In this document: one piece after another, positions 19,426 through 28,226 of the stretch
Numbering within the stretch: the stretch's first letter is position 1
Layout of the letters: each line of letters starts with the position of its first letter
The notes under the pieces: model-generated
Databases searched by the model: none
Told to the model about the DNA's origin: nothing
Seen by the model: the letters and a program-made list of their open reading frames with translations, nothing else
Position numbers and translations under genes: made by a program
Assembly (NCBI RefSeq): GCF_023700745.1
Contig: NZ_JAMPYG010000008.1
Span: forward strand, 62,001-126,000
Reading direction: 5' to 3'
Length of the DNA stretch: 64,000 bases
From: Rhodoferax sp.
GTDB lineage: Bacteria; Pseudomonadota; Gammaproteobacteria; Burkholderiales; Burkholderiaceae_C

Positions 19426-19947
19426 TTACAAAGGGTGCTCAGTGTAAAACTTTCCGCCGTGATAAAGCAGCGGCGAGACACCTTCGCGGTGTGTGCAATG
19501 CTCCACTTCGCCCACAAAAATCACATGGTCGCCTTCGGTGTAGCGACTGCGGTTGAAACATTCAAAAGTGGCCACAGCACCTGCCAGCAAGGGCGCACCA
19601 CAGCGTCCTTCGACAAACGCCACATCGGCAAAACGATCCAGCCCACGGGTGGCAAAGCGCAGCGCCAGCGTCTGCTGGTCGGCCGCCAGGATGTTGATGG
19701 CGTAATGGGAGCCTTGGCGAAAAGCCTCCATCGATGTCGCCGCCTGCGACAAGCTCCACAGCACCAGCGGCGGCGTGAGTGACACCGAGTTGAAAGAATT
19801 GGCGGTCAGGCCGACCAGGCGGCCATCGGCGGCGCGCGCCGTGACAATGGTGACCCCGGTGGCAAACATGCCAAGGGCCGTACGAAATTCGGTACTGGAG
19901 AATAACGGGGGACTGGCGTTTGCGCCTTGGGATTTCAAAAACATCCT
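19426..19947 (-). CDS. Flavin reductase domain protein
   Basis: FRTALGMFATGVTIVTARAADGRLVGLTANSFNSVSLTPPLVLWSL. Confidence 0.88.
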   Translation of the reverse strand, partial: RMFLKSQGANASPPLFSSTEFRTALGMFATGVTIVTARAADGRLVGLTANSFNSVSLTPPLVLWSLSQAATSMEAFRQGSHYAINILAADQQTLALRFATRGLDRFADVAFVEGRCGAPLLAGAVATFECFNRSRYTEGDHVIFVGEVEHCTHREGVSPLLYHGGKFYTEHPL

Positions 19948-20043
19948 GTGCAATTTAACCGATAACGCATCAACGTAGTGCTGCAGTGGGCAATACAGTG
20001 TCAAGCGGCATTGCTGCGCCCATTGGACGCGGCAATGCCAATC

Positions 20044-20057
20044 AGGGGTATACCCCT
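20044..20057. promoter_or_regulatory. Perfect 14-bp palindrome AGGGGTATACCCCT, candidate operator
   Basis: Direct reading; lies upstream of a second palindrome TGTATTTGTTCAAATACA (20067-20084). Confidence 0.4.
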
Positions 20058-20086
20058 AAACAGAAATGTATTTGTTCAAATACAAT

Positions 20087-20155
20087 ATGCTGGTTGTTCT
20101 TTTTTAGCGATCAGAACAACAAGCGAGTTTGGAGCCCCTCGGGGCTCCTTTTTTT
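20087..20155 (+). ncRNA. Candidate small RNA with intrinsic terminator
   Basis: Hairpin gttgttct...agaacaac (20093-20120), then ggagcccc-tc-ggggctcc-TTTTTTT (20131-20155); no plus-strand CDS explains the terminator. Confidence 0.45.
20131..20155 (+). terminator. Intrinsic terminator
   Basis: Perfect 8-bp GC-rich stem followed by T7. Confidence 0.8.
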
Positions 20156-21497
20156 AGGTCGGCTCGTTTCTGGGCAAGCGCTGCAACTGCAATAGCGCCA
20201 GCGCACTGTACAGTGGCACACTCATCAGGCGCGACACGCCGCTGGCTACCACCGCCGAGGCCATGAGGCTCAGCACCAGACCATGGCCTGCCACCATTTC
20301 CATGACGATGATGAACGAGGTCAGTGGCGCTTGTGTGACGGCCGCCAGAAAACCCACCATACCCAGTGCAATCAAGGTCGGCGCATTGGCATACCCAATG
20401 AACTGCGCCACATCGTTGCCCAGGGCACCGCCAATGGCCAGCGCGGGCGCAAAGATGCCACCGGGCACACCGGCCCAGGCCGTGATCCAGGTGGCCATGA
20501 ACTTCAGCAGCACATAAAACGGCGAGGTGTCATCGTTGCCTTCGAGCATGGCGCGGCTGTGGGCATAGCCGGTACCAAAGGTGTTGCCGTGGCTGACCAG
20601 CCCGATAACGGCAACGATCAGCCCACAAGCAGCGGCAAACACCACCGGGTTGCGCTTGCGCCAGTGGCTGAAGCGGTCGCCTGATTCGCCCCGGATCGAC
20701 ACCAGCAAGAGCCGTGCAAACAGCCCGCCGGCCAGACCACTGAGCACTGCCACGGCCAGCCCCGGCAAGAGCAGTGCCGTGCTCAGGTGTTGCACCCGGA
20801 TCACCCCAAAGTAGGTCGCGTTGCCGTAAATCGACACCGCCATCAGGCCGCTCAGCACGATGGCCGCCAGCAGCAGACCGCTGGAGCGTTGTTCGGGCTT
20901 GCGCGACAGTTCTTCAATGGCAAACATGACGCCGCCCAGCGGGGTGTTGAAGGCTGCCGCAATACCGGCAGCGCCGCCAGCCATCATCAGACCGTGTTCG
21001 GACACCTGCGATTTGTCCGGCAACCAACGCCGGGCATGGTGCATGACCCCGGCGGCAATTTGCACCGAAGGGCCTTCGCGCCCAAGTGACAAGCCCGCCA
21101 GCAGACCCCAGGTGGCGAGCGCCATTTTGGCGAAGCTGAGCTTGAGCGACACAAACAGACTGCGGTTGGCCTGTGACACACCGCCGTCCAGCGCCGCCAT
21201 CACCTGCGGAATACCCGAGCCCGCGCTGCCCATGGCATAACGGCGCATGACCCAGACAATGGCGGCGGCACACAAGGGCGTCCACAGCAACGGCGCCCAC
21301 CAGTAAAGCCGCTGGACATGTTCGAACGCGCCAAATGCGAGTTCGGTCATTCTGGTGAACGCCACCACCGTCAGCCCCGCCAGGGCAGCAAAAACCATCA
21401 CCAGCACACGCCCGGTCCAGGCACGCCAGTCAATCACTTCCTTGTGGATGGCATGCAGGATTTCGTCGCTGTTGACATCTGAATTCATGGTCTTCAT
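20154..21497 (-). CDS. ClC-family chloride channel/antiporter
   Basis: GSAGSGIPQV, GREGPSVQIAAG, GVPGGIFAPALAIGGALG selectivity-filter motifs. Confidence 0.93.
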   Translation of the reverse strand: MKTMNSDVNSDEILHAIHKEVIDWRAWTGRVLVMVFAALAGLTVVAFTRMTELAFGAFEHVQRLYWWAPLLWTPLCAAAIVWVMRRYAMGSAGSGIPQVMAALDGGVSQANRSLFVSLKLSFAKMALATWGLLAGLSLGREGPSVQIAAGVMHHARRWLPDKSQVSEHGLMMAGGAAGIAAAFNTPLGGVMFAIEELSRKPEQRSSGLLLAAIVLSGLMAVSIYGNATYFGVIRVQHLSTALLLPGLAVAVLSGLAGGLFARLLLVSIRGESGDRFSHWRKRNPVVFAAACGLIVAVIGLVSHGNTFGTGYAHSRAMLEGNDDTSPFYVLLKFMATWITAWAGVPGGIFAPALAIGGALGNDVAQFIGYANAPTLIALGMVGFLAAVTQAPLTSFIIVMEMVAGHGLVLSLMASAVVASGVSRLMSVPLYSALALLQLQRLPRNEPT

Positions 21498-21642
21498 GGG
21501 GCTGGATGGCAAGCGTAGGAAAAGGGAAGTCTGGACAGATTGTGCGGGCAAAATACATTGCGACAAACGTATTTAAGCATAATGCCCCCAAGTGGCACGC
21601 CGTGTTGGACGGGTGCCACAATCAACCACAAGGAGGAGCCTC

Positions 21643-22398
21643 ATGATCAAAGTCGGATTGGTGGGTTTTGGCAAAGCAGGACAAGCGGTAGCGCAGGTGC
21701 TTCAGGAAGACCCGCGCTATGAATTGTGCTGGATTGCACGCCGCTCTGCGGTCACCATGGCACCAACACCCTCCGGGATTGACACGCCTTTGGTGGCCCT
21801 GGCCACGCCCGATGACTGGGGCCAGTGGCTCGATAGCCACCCGGTGGACGCACTGGTGGATTTTTCCCGGCCCGAAAGTCTGCACCTCTACGGCGAACAG
21901 GTGCGCATGCGTGGGCTCATGCTGATCAGCGCGATATCCGCTTACAGCGACGCCGACCTTGACTATGCGCACACCCTGGCCAAGAACGCACGCGTGCTGT
22001 GCTCACCCAACATCACGGTGGGCATCAACTTCCTGATCATGGCGGCACGCCTGTTGCGCAAGATCGCGCCGTTTGCCGACGTCGAAATTGTCGAGCAGCA
22101 CTTTCGGGAAAAGCCCGAGGTTTCCGGCACAGCACGCAAAATTGCACAGACGATCGACGTCGACGAGGATCGCATCACCTCGCTGCGGTTGGGCGGCATC
22201 GTCGGCCACCATGAGGTGATTTTTGGCTTTCCGTACCAGACCGTGCGCCTCATTCACAATTCGATCGAACGCCGCGCCTTTGGCACCGGGGCCGCTTTTG
22301 CGCTGGCTGAACTGGCCCGTTGTGAGAATGGCTTTTACACCTTTGACGATTTGATGATGCGGATGGTGAGAAAAGAGTTACTGAGCAAGCAACCCTGA
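21643..22398 (+). CDS. DapB-fold (dihydrodipicolinate reductase-like) oxidoreductase
   Basis: VGLVGFGKAGQAVAQVL; EQHFREKPEVSGTARKIA resembles EHHxxKxDAPSGTA; AGGAGG RBS. Confidence 0.72.
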   Translation: MIKVGLVGFGKAGQAVAQVLQEDPRYELCWIARRSAVTMAPTPSGIDTPLVALATPDDWGQWLDSHPVDALVDFSRPESLHLYGEQVRMRGLMLISAISAYSDADLDYAHTLAKNARVLCSPNITVGINFLIMAARLLRKIAPFADVEIVEQHFREKPEVSGTARKIAQTIDVDEDRITSLRLGGIVGHHEVIFGFPYQTVRLIHNSIERRAFGTGAAFALAELARCENGFYTFDDLMMRMVRKELLSKQP

Positions 22399-22469
22399 CT
22401 CAAATTTAGAGCGCGAACCAGCACGTTCGGCCCTATGATTCCGGGCTCTGCATTAGCACCAAGAATTTT

Positions 22470-22958
22470 ATGCCGCGCACCAACGCACAAGACAGCCAGT
22501 CAGACCAATCCAGCCAGGTTTTGCGCCGCTTTCGGGTGGTATTCAACGCCATCCGCAGCCATTTCAAGCAAATTGAAAAACAGGTCGGTTTGGGCGGTGC
22601 ACAGGTCTGGGCACTGAGCGTGATTCGCGACCAGCCAGGCATTGGCATGGGCGAATTGGCTAAATGCATGGATGTGCACCAGTCCACCGCCAGCAATTTG
22701 GTGAGAGCCTTGCACCAAAAAGAACTGATCCGCATGGACAAGAACGCCCAGGACAAACGCCATGTGCACTTGCACATTACCCATCAGGCACAGACCCTGC
22801 TGGCCAGGGTGCCGGGGCCGTTCGAAGGGATTCTGCCGGCCGCACTCGATGAGTTGAGTCCGCAAACCCTGCAACGACTCGATCAGGATCTGGCCGAGCT
22901 GATTGCGTTGCTCAAAGCCGATGAAAACGCTGGCAGCATTCCGCTGGCGCAGTTGTAG
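22470..22958 (+). CDS. MarR-family regulator
   Basis: GGAQVWALSVIRDQPGIGMGELAKCMDVHQSTASNLVRALHQKELIRMDKNAQDKRHVHLHIT. Confidence 0.9.
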   Translation: MPRTNAQDSQSDQSSQVLRRFRVVFNAIRSHFKQIEKQVGLGGAQVWALSVIRDQPGIGMGELAKCMDVHQSTASNLVRALHQKELIRMDKNAQDKRHVHLHITHQAQTLLARVPGPFEGILPAALDELSPQTLQRLDQDLAELIALLKADENAGSIPLAQL

Positions 22959-22968
22959 CGCGGCAATT

Positions 22969-24945
22969 TCAAGCCGGCGTACCCAGTAGCTCCCAGCGTT
23001 CCAGCGCCGTCATCAGTGCTTCGTCAATCTGCGCGCTGCGGGTGGCCAACTTCAGGGCGCGGGCATTGTCGATGGCGTACAGGCTGCCGTCGGCCAGCAA
23101 GTCGGCAATTTCCTTCTGCTCGGCCTCCAGTGCCGCAATCAGGTCCGGCAGGCCATCCAGCTCGCGCTGCTCCTTGAAACTGAGCTTGCGGGTTTTGGCA
23201 GGTGCCGCACCGGGAACAGGCGATGCCGCGGGCGAAGCGGAACTGCTGGATGCCACCGCCTGTGCCTTTGCCAATGGTTCGCGCTCATAGTGAAACGGCT
23301 GCGCGCCTTTCTGGCCCTTGCTTCTGGCGATCTCGTTGGCACGCCTGCTCTGCGTCAGCCAGTCGGTCACGCCGCCCTCGTACTCGCGCCACTTGGCGTC
23401 GCCCTCGTAGGCAATCGTGCTGGTGACCACGTTGTCAAGAAAGGTACGGTCGTGGCTGACCAGAAACACCGTGCCTTCAAAATTTTGCAGTAACTCCTCC
23501 AGCAGTTCGAGCGTGTCGATGTCGAGGTCGTTGGTGGGCTCGTCGAGCACCAGCACATTGGCGGGGCGGGCAAACAGGCGCGCCAGCAACAGGCGGTTGC
23601 GTTCGCCCCCACTCAGCGAACGCACTGGCGAATTGGCGCGTGCCGGTGAGAACAGAAAATCGCCGAGGTAGCTTTTAACGTGCTGGCGCCGGTTGCCAAT
23701 CTCGATCCACTCACTGCCCGGGCTGATGAAGTCTTCCAGCGTGGCGTCCAGGTCGAGCGCGTTGCGCATCTGGTCAAAGTAGGCCACCGTGATGTTGGCA
23801 CCCTGGCGCACCGTGCCCCAGGCGCTCTCGCCCGGCCCTGGCCTGGGCGCGTTGGCAGGTGCCGGGTCGGGCTTGATTTCACCCAGTATCAATTTGAGCA
23901 GGGTGGTCTTGCCGGCGCCATTGGGGCCCAGCAAGCCGACCTTGTCACCGCGCAGGATGACGGTGGAGAAGTCGTCAACAATTTTTCGTGCCCCAAAACT
24001 CTTGCTCACATGAGTGAGCTCCGCCACCAGCTTGCCACTGAGGGCGCCACTGGCCACCTCAAGCTTGACGCTGCCCAGCGCCTCGCGCCTGGCCTCGCGG
24101 TTGGCACACAGCACGGCCAGTTGGTTGATGCGGCCCTGTGCCTTGGTGCGCCGCGCCTCGACGCCGCGGCGGATCCATACCTCTTCCTGCGCCAGCAGCT
24201 TGTCAGCGCGCGCGTTGATCACAGCTTCCTGCGCCAACTGTTCTTCCTTTTGCAGCAGGTAAGCGGCAAAGTTGCCGGGATAGCTTTGCAGCTTGCCACG
24301 GTCGAGCTCGACGATGCGGGTCGCCACATTGTCCAGAAACGAGCGGTCGTGGGTCACCGTGACGATGCTGCCCTTGAAGTCGCACAGCAGGCCCTCCAGC
24401 CACTCAATGCTGTCCAGATCAAGGTGGTTGGTCGGCTCGTCAAGCAGCAGCACGTCGGGCGCGGCCACCAGCGCCTGGGCCAGCGCCACACGCTTCTTGT
24501 TCCCGCCGGACAATGTGCTGATGCGCGCATCGGCGTCCAGGTGCAGCCGGTGCAGGGTCTCGCCCACGCGCTGCTCCCAGTTCCAGCCGTCCAGCGATTC
24601 GATTTCGCTTTGCATCGCGTCCAGGTCGCCGTGGCCCTGGGAATATTCGTCAATCAGTTCGCGCACCCGGGCCAGACCGGCGCTGACGGCCTCGAACACG
24701 GTGGCGTCAGAATCAAGCTGCGGCTCTTGCGCCACATAGGAAATGCGGGTGTTGCCCTGCACCTGCAAGGTGCCGTCGTCGGGCTTTTCCAGCCCGCCCA
24801 GAATCTTGAGCAGCGAGGATTTGCCCGCGCCGTTGCGGCCGATCAAGCCGACGCGCTCCTGCGTTTCCAGGGAAAAAGTGGTGTGATCCAGCAGCGGGAC
24901 GTGTCCGAAAGCCAGTTGTGCGTCAAGTAGTGTGATGAGTGCCAT
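22969..24945 (-). CDS. uup: ABC-F family ATPase (Uup-like)
   Basis: Two GxxGxGK(S/T) Walker A motifs, two LSGG signatures, LLDEPTNHLDLDSIEWLE and VLDEPTNDLDIDTLELLE. Confidence 0.93.
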   Translation of the reverse strand: MALITLLDAQLAFGHVPLLDHTTFSLETQERVGLIGRNGAGKSSLLKILGGLEKPDDGTLQVQGNTRISYVAQEPQLDSDATVFEAVSAGLARVRELIDEYSQGHGDLDAMQSEIESLDGWNWEQRVGETLHRLHLDADARISTLSGGNKKRVALAQALVAAPDVLLLDEPTNHLDLDSIEWLEGLLCDFKGSIVTVTHDRSFLDNVATRIVELDRGKLQSYPGNFAAYLLQKEEQLAQEAVINARADKLLAQEEVWIRRGVEARRTKAQGRINQLAVLCANREARREALGSVKLEVASGALSGKLVAELTHVSKSFGARKIVDDFSTVILRGDKVGLLGPNGAGKTTLLKLILGEIKPDPAPANAPRPGPGESAWGTVRQGANITVAYFDQMRNALDLDATLEDFISPGSEWIEIGNRRQHVKSYLGDFLFSPARANSPVRSLSGGERNRLLLARLFARPANVLVLDEPTNDLDIDTLELLEELLQNFEGTVFLVSHDRTFLDNVVTSTIAYEGDAKWREYEGGVTDWLTQSRRANEIARSKGQKGAQPFHYEREPLAKAQAVASSSSASPAASPVPGAAPAKTRKLSFKEQRELDGLPDLIAALEAEQKEIADLLADGSLYAIDNARALKLATRSAQIDEALMTALERWELLGTPA

Positions 24946-24998
24946 GTGGCGCGCATTATCCCCTGCCCGGTGCGCCCATCAGACCGCATCAGGCAGAC

Positions 24999-26114
24999 TC
25001 ACGCCAGCAGCGCGTCCGCAGGCACATGGGCGTAACCCAGCGTGCTGGCCACCGCCTCATAAGTGACCTGCCCGTGGGCCACATTGAGGCCGTTTTTCAG
25101 GTGCGGGTTGGCCTTGAGCGCCTGCTGCCAGCCCTGGTCCGCCAGCGTCACGGCATGGGCAATGGTGGCGTTGTTGAGGGCAAAAGTGCTGGTGCGCGCC
25201 ACCGCACCGGGCATGTTGGCCACGCAGTAATGCACCACGCCATCGACCACAAAGGTGGGGTCGGCATGGGTGGTGGCGTGCGAGGTCTCAAAACAGCCAC
25301 CCTGGTCAATCGCCACATCGACCACCACGGCGCCCTTTTTCATGCGGCTGATCATGTTGCGCGTGACCAGTTTGGGCGCAGCGGCACCGGGAATCAGCAC
25401 ACCACCCACCACCAGTTCGGCGTCCAGCACCGCCTCTTCGACGCTGTGGTCGTTTGAATAAAGCGTGTTGATGCGGTTGCCAAACACCAGATCAAGCTGG
25501 CGCAGGCGGTCCACGTTCTTGTCGAGCACCGTGACGCGGGCGCCCAGGCCCACGGCCATTTGCAGCGCATGCGTGCCGACCACACCAGCACCCAGAATCA
25601 CCACATGCGCAGCAGGCACACCGGGCACGCCCCCGAGCAGCACGCCCATGCCACCCCTGGACTTTTCCAGGTGGGCGGCGCCGGCCTGCACCGCCATGCG
25701 CCCCGCCACCTCGCTCATCGGCGCCAGCAGCGGCAGGCCGCCGCCGGGGCCGGTGATGGTCTCATACGCAATACACACCGCGCCCGACTTGACCAGCGCC
25801 GCCGTCTGCGCGGGGTCAGGCGCCAGATGCAGGTAGGTGTACAAAATTTGCCCCGGGCGCAGCATGGCGCACTCATGGGCTTGCGGCTCCTTGACCTTGA
25901 CGATCATGTCCGCTGCGGCAAACACCTGTGCCGCATCCTGGGCCAGCATGGCGCCGGCGGCCAGGTACTGATCGTCGCTCAGGCCGATGGCGGCGCCCGC
26001 CCCGGTTTGCACCAGCACCTGGTGGCCGTGGTGCACCAATTCGCGCACGCTGGCCGGCGTCAGGCCGACCCGGTATTCATGGTTCTTGATTTCCTTGGGC
26101 AGTCCGACCAGCAT
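24999..26114 (-). CDS. ald: Alanine dehydrogenase
   Basis: MLVGLPKEIKNHEYRVGLTPASVRELV; VVILGAGVVGTHALQMAVGLGARVTVLD. Confidence 0.94.
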   Translation of the reverse strand: MLVGLPKEIKNHEYRVGLTPASVRELVHHGHQVLVQTGAGAAIGLSDDQYLAAGAMLAQDAAQVFAAADMIVKVKEPQAHECAMLRPGQILYTYLHLAPDPAQTAALVKSGAVCIAYETITGPGGGLPLLAPMSEVAGRMAVQAGAAHLEKSRGGMGVLLGGVPGVPAAHVVILGAGVVGTHALQMAVGLGARVTVLDKNVDRLRQLDLVFGNRINTLYSNDHSVEEAVLDAELVVGGVLIPGAAAPKLVTRNMISRMKKGAVVVDVAIDQGGCFETSHATTHADPTFVVDGVVHYCVANMPGAVARTSTFALNNATIAHAVTLADQGWQQALKANPHLKNGLNVAHGQVTYEAVASTLGYAHVPADALLA

Positions 26115-26165
26115 GGGGATCTCCTCGAAATGGAAAACTCGAAGTGTGCGTTAAACAGCCCGACA

Positions 26166-26612
26166 ATGGCCCCCTGTTTGTCAACACCGCTTCAAATTTT
26201 GTCATCCACGCTACCCCCTGTTGCCCCTCCGCCACCGTCGCGCCCCCGCTGGGTGCGCTGGGTCTGGTTGCTTTGCGGCGCGCTGTGCCTGCTGCTGGGC
26301 GTGATTGGCATCGTGCTGCCGCTGTTACCCACCACCCCTTTTGTGCTGCTGGCCGCCTATTGCTTTTCGCTGGGCAGTGCACGCTACGAGCAGTGGTTGC
26401 TGACTCACCCGCGCTTTGGCCCGATGGTGCGGGACTGGCGCAGCCAGCGCGCCGTGCCCCTGCGCGCCAAGCAGGTCGCCTGGACCACCATGACGATCAG
26501 CTCAGGTGTCGCCTGGTGGTTCATGCCAACCAACATCGGCTGGGTTCCCGGCGCTTGCTGCGCGCTGGTGGCGCTCTGGATGTGGCGCCTGCCGACGTCG
26601 GACCGGGGCTGA
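26166..26612 (+). CDS. DUF454 / YbaN-like inner membrane protein
   Basis: LGVIGIVLPLLPTTPFVLLAAYCFSLGSARYEQWLLTHPRFGPMVRDWRSQRAVPLRAK. Confidence 0.88.
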   Translation: MAPCLSTPLQILSSTLPPVAPPPPSRPRWVRWVWLLCGALCLLLGVIGIVLPLLPTTPFVLLAAYCFSLGSARYEQWLLTHPRFGPMVRDWRSQRAVPLRAKQVAWTTMTISSGVAWWFMPTNIGWVPGACCALVALWMWRLPTSDRG

Positions 26613-26624
26613 GCCGTACCGCTC

Positions 26625-28148
26625 TTAGCGGCTGCTGGGGAAGGCGAACACCGCGCCCTCGCGCACACCCGCACTGGGCCAGCGCTGGGTGATGGTTTTG
26701 CGCTTGGTGTAGAAGCGCACTGCGTCGGGGCCGTAGGCGTGCAGGTCGCCAAACAGGCTGCGCTTCCAGCCGCCAAACGAATGGTAGGCCACTGGTACCG
26801 GCAGCGGCACGTTGATGCCGACCATGCCGACCTGGATGTGGTCACTGAAGAAACGGGCGGCTTCGCCGTCGCGGGTAAAGATGCAGGTACCGTTGCCATA
26901 TTCGTGGGCATCGATCATGTCCATCGCTTCCTGCAGCGTCTTGACCCGCACCACGCCCAGCACCGGACCAAAAATTTCTTCCTGGTAGGTCACCATGCCG
27001 GGCTTGACGTTGTCGAACAGGCAGGCGCCCAGAAAGTAGCCATTTTCGTGACCGGGCACGCTGACGCCGCGGCCGTCCACCACCAGCGTGGCGCCCTCCC
27101 GCACGCCCTGGTCGACATAGCCCCTGACCTTCTCGAAATGCGCCCGGGTCACCAGCGGGCCCATGTCGCAGCTGGCGTTGGTGCCGGGGCCGACCTTCAT
27201 TTTGGCAATTTCGGCCTGCAGGCCGGCCACCACGGCATCGGCGGTGGCATCGCCCACCGCCACCACCAGCGGAATCGCCATGCAGCGTTCGCCGCAAGAA
27301 CCATAAGCCGCGCCCATCAGGGCATTGACGGCGTTGGGAATGTCGGCATCGGGCATGACCACGGCGTGGTTTTTGGCGCCACCCAAAGCCTGCACGCGTT
27401 TGCCGTGGGCGCAGCCGGTGGCGTAGATGTATTCGGCAATCGGGGTCGAGCCGACAAAACTCACGGCCTTGACGCGCGGGTCGGTCAGCAAGGTGTCGAC
27501 CGCCTCCTTGTCGCCATGCACCACATTGAGCACGCCCGGTGGCAGGCCGGCCTGCAGCGCCAGTTCGGCTACCAGCAAGGTGCTGGACGGATCGCGTTCG
27601 GACGGTTTCAAAATGAAGGTGTTGCCGCAAGCCACGGCCATCGGCCACATCCACAGCGGCACCATGACGGGGAAATTGAACGGGGTGATGCCGGCGGTCA
27701 CGCCCAGGGCCTGGAATTCGCTCCAGGAATCGATGCCCGGGCCGACATTTCGGCTGTGCTCGCCCTTGAGCAACTCGGGCGCGTAACTGGCGTATTCGAC
27801 GTTTTCAATGCCGCGCTGCAACTCGCCCATGGAGTCGCTCAGGACCTTGCCATGCTCGGCCGTGACCAGCGCGCAGATGGCGTCGGCATTGGCTTCAAGC
27901 AGTTCCTTGAGCTTGCTCATGACGCGCGCGCGCTTGAGCGGCGGCGTGTTGCGCCAGGCCGGAAAAGCCGCATGGGCGCTGGCAATGGCCTGCTCCACCG
28001 TGAGCTTGTCGGCCAGCAGCACGCGCTTTTCGGCCTGACCCGTGGCGGGGTTGAAAACATCGGCCTGACGCGTTCCGCCTGCGACCAGCTGGCCGTCGAT
28101 GAGGTGCTGGATTTGGGGAAGATTCTGGATTTGAGGCAGGGTTTGCAT
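26625..28148 (-). CDS. mmsA: CoA-acylating methylmalonate-semialdehyde dehydrogenase
   Basis: [72 protein letters not shown]. Confidence 0.93.
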   Translation of the reverse strand: MQTLPQIQNLPQIQHLIDGQLVAGGTRQADVFNPATGQAEKRVLLADKLTVEQAIASAHAAFPAWRNTPPLKRARVMSKLKELLEANADAICALVTAEHGKVLSDSMGELQRGIENVEYASYAPELLKGEHSRNVGPGIDSWSEFQALGVTAGITPFNFPVMVPLWMWPMAVACGNTFILKPSERDPSSTLLVAELALQAGLPPGVLNVVHGDKEAVDTLLTDPRVKAVSFVGSTPIAEYIYATGCAHGKRVQALGGAKNHAVVMPDADIPNAVNALMGAAYGSCGERCMAIPLVVAVGDATADAVVAGLQAEIAKMKVGPGTNASCDMGPLVTRAHFEKVRGYVDQGVREGATLVVDGRGVSVPGHENGYFLGACLFDNVKPGMVTYQEEIFGPVLGVVRVKTLQEAMDMIDAHEYGNGTCIFTRDGEAARFFSDHIQVGMVGINVPLPVPVAYHSFGGWKRSLFGDLHAYGPDAVRFYTKRKTITQRWPSAGVREGAVFAFPSSR

Positions 28149-28180
28149 GGCGTCGGTTGGGTACTTGAATAATTAAAAAT

Positions 28181-28222
28181 TTGGCGTCATCGCGAGGAGC
28201 GTTGCACTCGCCATGACGGCCA
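28181..28222. repeat. Short palindromic repeat
   Basis: gtcatcgcgag(gagcgttgca)ctcgccatgac imperfect hairpin between two CDSs; resembles the widespread CGTCATTGCGAGGAGCG family. Confidence 0.6.
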
Positions 28223-28226
28223 CACT

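Noticed and set aside
23680-24930. 416-aa plus-strand ORF opposite the ABC-F gene
   Set aside because: Antisense shadow; no domain logic, low-complexity H/Q/V pattern
25560-26612. 350-aa version of the YbaN-like ORF
   Set aside because: First ~200 aa are antisense to ald; real start is about 26166
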